Part shown: positions 57,817 through 64,000 of the stretch, piece after piece
Layout: every line of letters begins with the position of its first letter
Position numbering within the stretch: the stretch's first letter is position 1
Source of the DNA: Bimastos eiseni
Lineage: Eukaryota; Annelida; Clitellata; Crassiclitellata; Lumbricidae
NCBI GenBank assembly: GCA_959347315.1
Contig: OY365806.1
Location: forward strand, 21,962,900-22,026,899
Length of the DNA stretch: 64,000 bases
Direction: 5' to 3'
Made by a program: the position numbers and the translations under genes
The notes under the pieces: generated by a model
The model's input: the letters and a program-made list of their open reading frames with translations, nothing else
Database searches by the model: none
What the model was told of the DNA's origin: nothing

Positions 57817-58290
57817 TAAGGGCTGTACCGAATCTTCGCTTGGTATTTGCTAGGAGACGAATAGTGGACCAAATAGTTATTCGGTATTCGGACGAATAGT
57901 GGCGGTCGGACCGAATACGAATAGTGGTCACGTGACACCTGTTTCTGCACAAGTAGCGGCGCCTAAATCGAGTGAACGGAAGTGACTCTCTGCTGCCTAG
58001 ACCACGGTATCGCAGTGCCAGCCGTCTCATTTCTAAGTTTAGTTGAATTAGTTCCAATCCTTGTTAACAAAACTGGCAGAAGGTTTCCTAAATTACATAT
58101 ATTTAACTGTTTAATTTTAGTTTATGTATTAAATTATACTGAACTGAAACTGTTGCTCACATTTGAAAATTTTTAATTTGTCGGTAGACCTATTTTGTAC
58201 ACTATTCGTTTTATTCGGCCGAATAGTTTTTCCAATTAATTATTCGTATTCGGCCGAATATTGAATATCACCTATTACGGTACAATCCTA
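57817..58290. mobile_element. hAT MITE, relative of 17186-17608 in inverse orientation
   Basis: Starts TAAGGGCTGTACCGAATC; the right end inverted reads TAGGATTGTACCG. Shared inner words include ACCAAATAGTTATTCGG, GACCACGGTATCGCAGTG and ATTCGGCCGAATA. The left end sits in a (TA)n tract, so the target duplication cannot be confirmed. Confidence 0.75.
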
Positions 58291-59157
58291 ATACATATAT
58301 AGGCCTATATATATAGATAGCGATGGAATTGACTAACAGGAATTATATTCTGATGAGTGGAATTAATGGCATGTCTACGGTAACTATAGGCGACATTACA
58401 AGTTTCAGGTAACCATAAGGGTCAGGCCAGGGCCTTCAATAGAGTGTTTCTTACACAAAACGTGTTGTTAATATTGCCTGCAGTGTGCAGCGTACAAAGA
58501 ATTATTAGAGATTTGGTCAAGTCATCTAAGCACAATTTTCTAACGCCACAGTTCATGTTGGCCTACAGTTTGGCAGTTGGAGGAAACTGAGCAGTTGACA
58601 TTTCTGAGTATGTAATACATTAGTTCCATCCATACAAATGCGTTCAGAATACGTGAGTCATTCGGCGTTTGAACAAAGAATGTCGTCGAAAGAAGAAATT
58701 AAAAAAAACGACTGATAAATTAAGAATGGATGGCTTTCAGATGTCTACAGGATCTGTTTTCTTAGTTACATGCGCAGAACGAAATGTCTTTTGGTATTGA
58801 AAATGTTTAACCGGTCCAGCTTCATTCAATACACAGACGAAAATGTCAATTTTTTAGACATGTCCACTCTAGAGAAATTTGCGTTTGATCTGACTCAATA
58901 GAATTAGACCTAAAGATATATTTTTATGTTGGATTACTGTACGTGAAGATTTATAATATAAAATATATAATAGAAATTGTAACGAAGTGTCCTTTGAAGC
59001 ATGTGCAACGAGTTTGTAGAAATACGAATACCTGTACACTGAGGAAATCTGAAAGTTATTTAGTGTTCCCAATTGAACGGTAAAAACATCGTCTTGAAAG
59101 TCGTCGAGAAAGTGACGCTAGGTTACATTATACCCGTCCTAATGTGAAGTGCCATAC
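58291..59157. other. No gene recognised (would be intron of the tentative gene)
   Basis: AT-rich. There is no acceptor with an open downstream frame that I could support. Confidence 0.3.
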
Positions 59158-59566
59158 CTGGTGACTTTGTGAGACTTGCAGATTCAGATGCCAGCAGCTG
59201 TCCGTACTTTTCTTGAAAAGGCATCCTCCGATCGTCGATCTTACGATGCCTCTGTTGCTGCAAAATCTGCTGCTGAAGTTGGGATGCCATCACCCGTGAA
59301 CCGGAGCCAATCAGCCATGACGCCATCAGCACCGTCACGACGAGTATCCGGCGCCGTCTTGCCAAGTACGCTTTGGGAGAAGTGGCGGCCATCTGGTGAC
59401 TGTGAGGAGGAACAAGAGACGCCATCAGTGGTGGAGGAGGAGGAGGCGGTGGTGGCGGTGGAAAGGGAGAAAGAGGTGCTCTGGTCACCCTCATCAGAGT
59501 GAGGCGTTTGGCCGATATTTGCCCACTTAGCTGATCACGCATCCACCCAACGTCGCTCCTCCTCAT
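59158..59566 (-). CDS. Tentative first coding exon, short signal-anchor protein
   Basis: The ATG at 59566 is the first after an in-frame TAG 18 codons upstream. The frame runs 136 codons plus one base to a good donor (CACCAG|gtatgg). It encodes a short N-terminal region, a run of eleven prolines (residues 36-46), a basic patch with ARRRRILVVTVLMASWLIGS (about 69-88) resembling a type II signal anchor, then a Gln-rich stretch (SQLQQQILQQQRHRK) and SLTKSP. The phase fits the exon at 47019, giving a product of about 239 residues. High GC and CpG in and above the exon suggest a promoter. The family is unknown. The frame could also be a by-product of GC-rich DNA. Confidence 0.4.
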
Positions 59567-59960
59567 ATATGCAAGAACAACAGTTACAAACCCCTGCAGC
59601 TGCAGCTAAGCGAATGTCGTTGTCCCCATATTCATCACCATCGTCGTGTCCTCGTCGTGGAAGTGGGTGGGGTGAATTCATCTACGTAGCATCTATGGGG
59701 AAGCAACGGTTGGTCAGTAAATCGCCGCAACCTGCGTCGCAGCTGCAAAGGATTGTGACGACGGCACCTACATGTAGGGCGCGAGGGGTGTGCATATACA
59801 GGGCGCGATGTTTGGGTGTTCGTAGCTGTTGTTGTCTTATGTTTGGCGGCGACTAAGTGTCTACTTTGCAGTCGACGCAGAAACAACGTGTCTCCTCTGA
59901 TTTATTATCCACTCATATCGCTGACGATCGCAAATCGCTGCAGCGTGAAGCCGTGTCTGA
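59567..59960 (-). promoter_or_regulatory. CpG-rich upstream region of the tentative gene
   Basis: CpG dinucleotides are much denser from about 59.2 to 59.95 kb than in neighbouring AT-rich DNA. The frames here on both strands (for example 59569-59856 plus) look like by-products of base composition. No TATA box was identified. Confidence 0.3.
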
Positions 59961-62629
59961 GCCCGACATCAATTAAACATATCGCGATTTCTTTTGCTCT
60001 GCCTGTTGCAGCAACGGCCCACACGAACGACGTAACAGCACCATTTCTGGCATTGTCAGGCACTTGTGTGTCTAGACACTTGTGTGGCTATCGAACGCCA
60101 CTCTTCTGTAACAGTCCTCATATTTGGAATCAAACAACTGATATCAGTCGAATTTGCATGTGTTATTCTAACTAAACGTCCTTCATCTATTCGTCTACTA
60201 ATAAATATCTAAATTCTGGTAGTGCTTATCTATTAATTTTCATTGTTTTAAAATATTTCTTTTTTCCTTCAAAACAGAAGAAACTTGCATTATAGTTCAA
60301 CTCAATCGCTCCATTTGGCAGCACAACATTTACGATATAGGCCTAATGTTCACACTTCAAATTAACTATATCCGCCATCAGCAGCTAAGGTCTCCCGTCG
60401 CATTTGCAGCGCGTACGCCTATTCGGCCTTCTACTCATCCATGCCAGGTAAACACCTGTTCGTTGTTTCTTGTCTCCAGCTACAGTATCCGTTGACAGTG
60501 CATTCATACAACCATTAACCAGTCATTAACCAGTATAATTAAACTAGCACGATAGATTAAACAAGAATCGTCAACTGGACATTGTTGATTAAACTTCGCA
60601 TTCAGGTGGGAGGCAAGTGGGAAAGAAACAAATTCCCAAAGGTACCATATGGTTCTGCTATAGTAGGGGACACTCTTTCATACTAGTTTTGAGGCATGCA
60701 GCAGATTGAGAGATAAGGCAGACAGATGCAAATAATTATATTAATACTTAACTAGTTTACTAAGCCAAGTAGCCTATGTCAGTTTGTATAATATTATGTA
60801 TATTTATATAAAAATATATATACTTTAACAGCAAAAACCTGTTCACAGCGCACACAAGCTGTTTCACCACTGAATCCTAAGGCAATTGCAGCTTTAAGGT
60901 TTTGCATATGATAACCAGGCCCGATTGTTGAACATATTGGTCATTTCAAATTTAATTTCACAGATGCACATATGCAAGGTACATGCAAGGCACAAAATTC
61001 AATAAAATTGCGCTTTGAGGTACTTACGTAGACACCTGCACGGTGGCCATTTTAGGTCAGCGGTGAGAAAAGACCCACGTTTGTACAATAACGTACAGTT
61101 GTGGAATACCAACGACGTTTTTCTGCGGACTTATCTGATGAAATGACGGGAAAAGTGGCTGCATGGGTTCTGATGAGAAAGTTCAATGAGTTTAATTTAT
61201 AAATGTCGTTTTCTAGAGCTGTACGGGGAGTGTATTTTCATGTTGGACTCAGAAGAGTAGGTCAACGGTTACAACGCAACTGTTTTCTAATTAATAATAC
61301 ACATCAAATTCACAGATTGTCTGACGTTCAGCAGTTTCGATTACAGACCCGATAGGTTGACATAAGTCGGAAGTAGTCCACAAATATAACTGAATATTAA
61401 AGTCAACCTTGAGGACAAATTCAAACGACAGCAGAGCCGGGAATGAGGTGTGTGGTTGACAACATTATCTAGTCTCAGAACGGTTACATGTGCATGGTTA
61501 CACTCAATGAAATGTGACTGAAAGCATTTACAGATATACGTAGATGCATGCAGAGGCGGCGATCTCGCTTGATAGGTTGGGGACACATAATGAGGGGTGC
61601 AAGAAATGTGGGAGGAGGACAAACGTATAATATGTTCCCTATCTGTAAAAGGTGGGGGCTTGTCCTACTCGACCCCCGGGATCGTCACCCCTGGATGCAC
61701 GATTTGAAGTCCTCAATGAAAGCATTGACATGAGCATTGAGCAGAGCAAAACCGGCGTTGAAAGTTGTTATATGAGTGACGATGATGATTCGAGGGTATG
61801 AAAAGTATGGTTCACGGACTATTAAGGCAGCTTAGTTCTCAGTCTAGATGATGAACCTTTTGATGACAGTTACTGCTGGTGGGTGTGAGCTTATTAGCCA
61901 ACAGCAATGCAACTTTCAAGTTGCGAAAGAGTGCCATGTTGTTTCTGTATGAGCGATTACGATATGACGGTCTATTTGAAGCGCACCATAAGTGTTTTTT
62001 CAGTTAAAAAAGCTAACTGAATCCGCAGTTTAGTGCGCAAAGATTAAGTAGACATGAGGCTGATGGCCCTAGGTTCGGATGAATATCATGGCATGACAGA
62101 AGGAGCAATGGAAGTAGCTTCTTTTAGTTGCCTTTTTGGGTACTGCAAGAATACATCCTGAAGAATGATGAGTTATGTTTGACTGTGGTAGTTATACACA
62201 CGAGTTACTTGCTATAAGGCGGTTTAGGCCTACCATGTATAGACGAGAAAGGTTGCTGATGCTTGTATATGATTTTGTTATACAAGTGCCTATGTTGATC
62301 GTAATCTATTGACATATGTGACTGTCACTGCTTCCTGTCACAATAAAGGTGTTTGGCATCATGTTTATTAATTAATTAATGCTCAAGTTAACTGCCACAA
62401 GAGCCATTCGAACGCGGTTTGCCAATCGTCTCTCGGACTTTGTAGGCTGGGCCTAACTGTCTTTTTACAATCAATGCTTGTTTTTGCTGGTGAACACGAG
62501 TTCACTTATTTTGCATAACATTTCGGATTCTCAAGCACTGCTGTCATTGAACTGTGTCAAACTAGTATACACGCAATAAAATTAAAAACTGTACACGTGA
62601 CACGTGTCTGTATACCTAACATAAACGCT
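59961..62629. other. No gene recognised
   Basis: Mixed sequence with a GC-richer start. The frame 59816-60175 (plus) has a hydrophobic N-terminus but no family match and overlaps the CpG-rich block. No RNA gene seen. Confidence 0.3.
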
Positions 62630-62960
62630 CAGCCATTATTGCCATTTGCCAAATACCACCATCATTTCCCCAGACTCTCCTATCCCTCACCCCTCGGGCA
62701 TTCCACTCAAAACTTGTCTCATCTCCTCAACAACTCAAACACCGATTCACCTCATAATCCATCCTCCGATTCTCGACCTAATTGACATCCGCCTAAACAG
62801 CTGGTCTGCCTCCTCTGATCCTCTACAAATCGAACTTTTACCTCCATCAGATTGTCCTATACTCAACCTTTTTGATTCGCCGCAGTGCTAGTGAATAAGC
62901 AGGTGCCCCGCACTTTGCTTTCAAGTGGCGCTTTAGAAGTTTGGAATTTATGATTACGAT
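62630..62960 (+). mobile_element. L2/CR1-like LINE 3' end
   Basis: Frames hold RLSYPSPLGHSTQNLSHLL and related text, matching the C-terminal tail of the 63-kb element (PLSIAPRAFHSKLKSHLF) with frameshifts. 3' end: CAAGTGGCGCTTTAGAAGTT, then GATTACGATTACTG. Confidence 0.65.
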
Positions 62961-63089
62961 TACTGTTCAGTCCGGGGTCCGGATGACAGCTTGTTCTTGC
63001 TGTAGAAATTCAGAGAGCCCGATAGTTCGTTGATGTTCCATGCAATGCCTTAAAAACGACCTGAGCGAGTTTGTGCTCTACACGACACG

Positions 63090-64000
63090 GAATTCGTAAT
63101 CGTAATCTCCAAATTTCTCAAGCGCCACTTTAAAGCTAAGCGCAGGGCTTATTCACGAGCGCTGCGTCAAATCTAAGGGGTTGTTCAAAGGATAGTCCGT
63201 GGGCGGCCAGAGTTCGGTTTCCAGGAGGTCAACAGGGAGGCTGAGTAGCTGTTAAGGAGGGTGTCGCTTTGGTCGAGGATTGACAGGTGGGTTGTCAAGT
63301 AGTGAATTTGGGTAAAAGTTCTTGAAAAGGTGGGACTTAAGTTTAGAATGGAAAGCCCGGGGTGCGATGGACAGAGGTGCTAGGGACAGATGATGTTGCA
63401 TGACGGGTAGTGATGGTGAAGGAACCGAGAAGGCACGAAATTCAGGAGGAAGGTCGTTCCAGAGACGAGGTAAGGCGTTTGATATTGCGCGGTTGGAGAA
63501 CTTGAGATGAGATGTGATCGGAGGTCGAGTGAGGGTGAGGCAGAAGGACGATGGGGTAGAGCGGGTTGGCTGGATGGTGAAGAGTTCGCGAAGATATTTG
63601 GGCCTGGAATATTGTATGGAGTTGTAAGTTAAAGATAAGATTTTGAAGTGAATGCGCTCTAGGATTTTTAGCAAGTGAAGTGATTTGAGAATTGGAGTGA
63701 TATGATGATGATTGGGTGTTCTGGTGACGGCTCTGAGTTTTTGATTAATTGTAAATGTTTGATCTGTGTGACTTCAGGGTTGAGGAAGAGGGAGTTGCAG
63801 TAGTCGAGCTTGGACTGGACGATGGAGGTAGCAAAGTAGTTTTGAAGTCGAGCATTGGTCGGATGCGGCGGAAGTCGCGAATGTGCATGAAGCAGGAGCG
63901 AGAGAGGTTTGAGATGTGATTGGAGAAAGAGAGATGAGGATCGAAGGTGACGCCAAGATATCGGACTGGGGCATCCGAGGTGAATGGAAGAGATGAAGAG
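63090..64000 (-). mobile_element. L2/CR1-like LINE, runs off the window
   Basis: Minus-strand frames in order: VRYLGVTFDPHLSFSNHISN, SIVQSKLDYCNSLFLNPEV, ILERIHFKILSLTYNSIQYS, RPKYLRELFTIQPTRSTPSS and FSNRAISNALPRLWNDLPPE. The last frame is open for 140 codons (63674-63252), so this is a fairly young copy. The 3' end at about 63090 is GGAGATTACGATTACGAATT. Confidence 0.9.

Noticed and set aside
59816..60175. 119-codon plus-strand frame with a hydrophobic N-terminus
   Set aside because: Overlaps the CpG-rich block, no family match, no splice or poly(A) context.

Overview
The window is eukaryotic nuclear DNA from an animal. It holds one long, intron-rich gene on the minus strand followed by about 35 kb of repeat-filled DNA. 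The frequent palindrome TAGGCCTA, the CR1/L2-like LINE tails, the many hAT-type miniature elements and the tRNA-derived SINEs suggest a marine invertebrate deuterostome, echinoderm-like. That placement is an inference from sequence texture, not a proof.

Positions 26457 down to 791 (minus strand) carry a complete gene for DHX9 / RNA helicase A. I could assemble 30 coding exons whose splice phases all agree (4275 nt including the stop, 1424 residues). In order they give two double-stranded RNA-binding domains, the tryptophan-rich transactivation segment, a DEIH-box helicase core, the helicase-associated and OB-like domains, and a long Gly/Arg-rich tail in one last exon. Twenty-eight introns are GT-AG and one is GC-AG. 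The introns hold LINE fragments, a SINE, hAT elements with visible 8-bp target duplications, tiny TTAA-flanked palindromes and one odd Cys-rich reading frame.

From 26.5 to 36.6 kb there are no recognisable genes. The stretch contains a repeat family with telomere-like inner repeats, a 777-bp hAT element, a PIF/Harbinger-like element, a SINE, a 103-bp tandem array, a hAT element with zinc-finger remnants, a LINE copy and a 356-bp hAT miniature element. From 36.7 to 40.6 kb lies a diverged direct tandem duplication of roughly 1.7-2.1 kb. From 40.6 to 59 kb there are LINE fragments in both orientations, two foldback-like elements whose ends are built of short iterated units, a nested Harbinger-like element and microsatellites.

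A second, tentative gene lies on the minus strand. A 5' coding exon (59566-59158, short signal-anchor segment, CpG-rich surroundings) and a terminal exon with a stop (47019-46709) have matching splice phase and together would encode about 239 residues. I do not recognise the family. The window ends inside a minus-strand L2/CR1-like LINE (63090-64000) that faces a plus-strand fragment of the same family.
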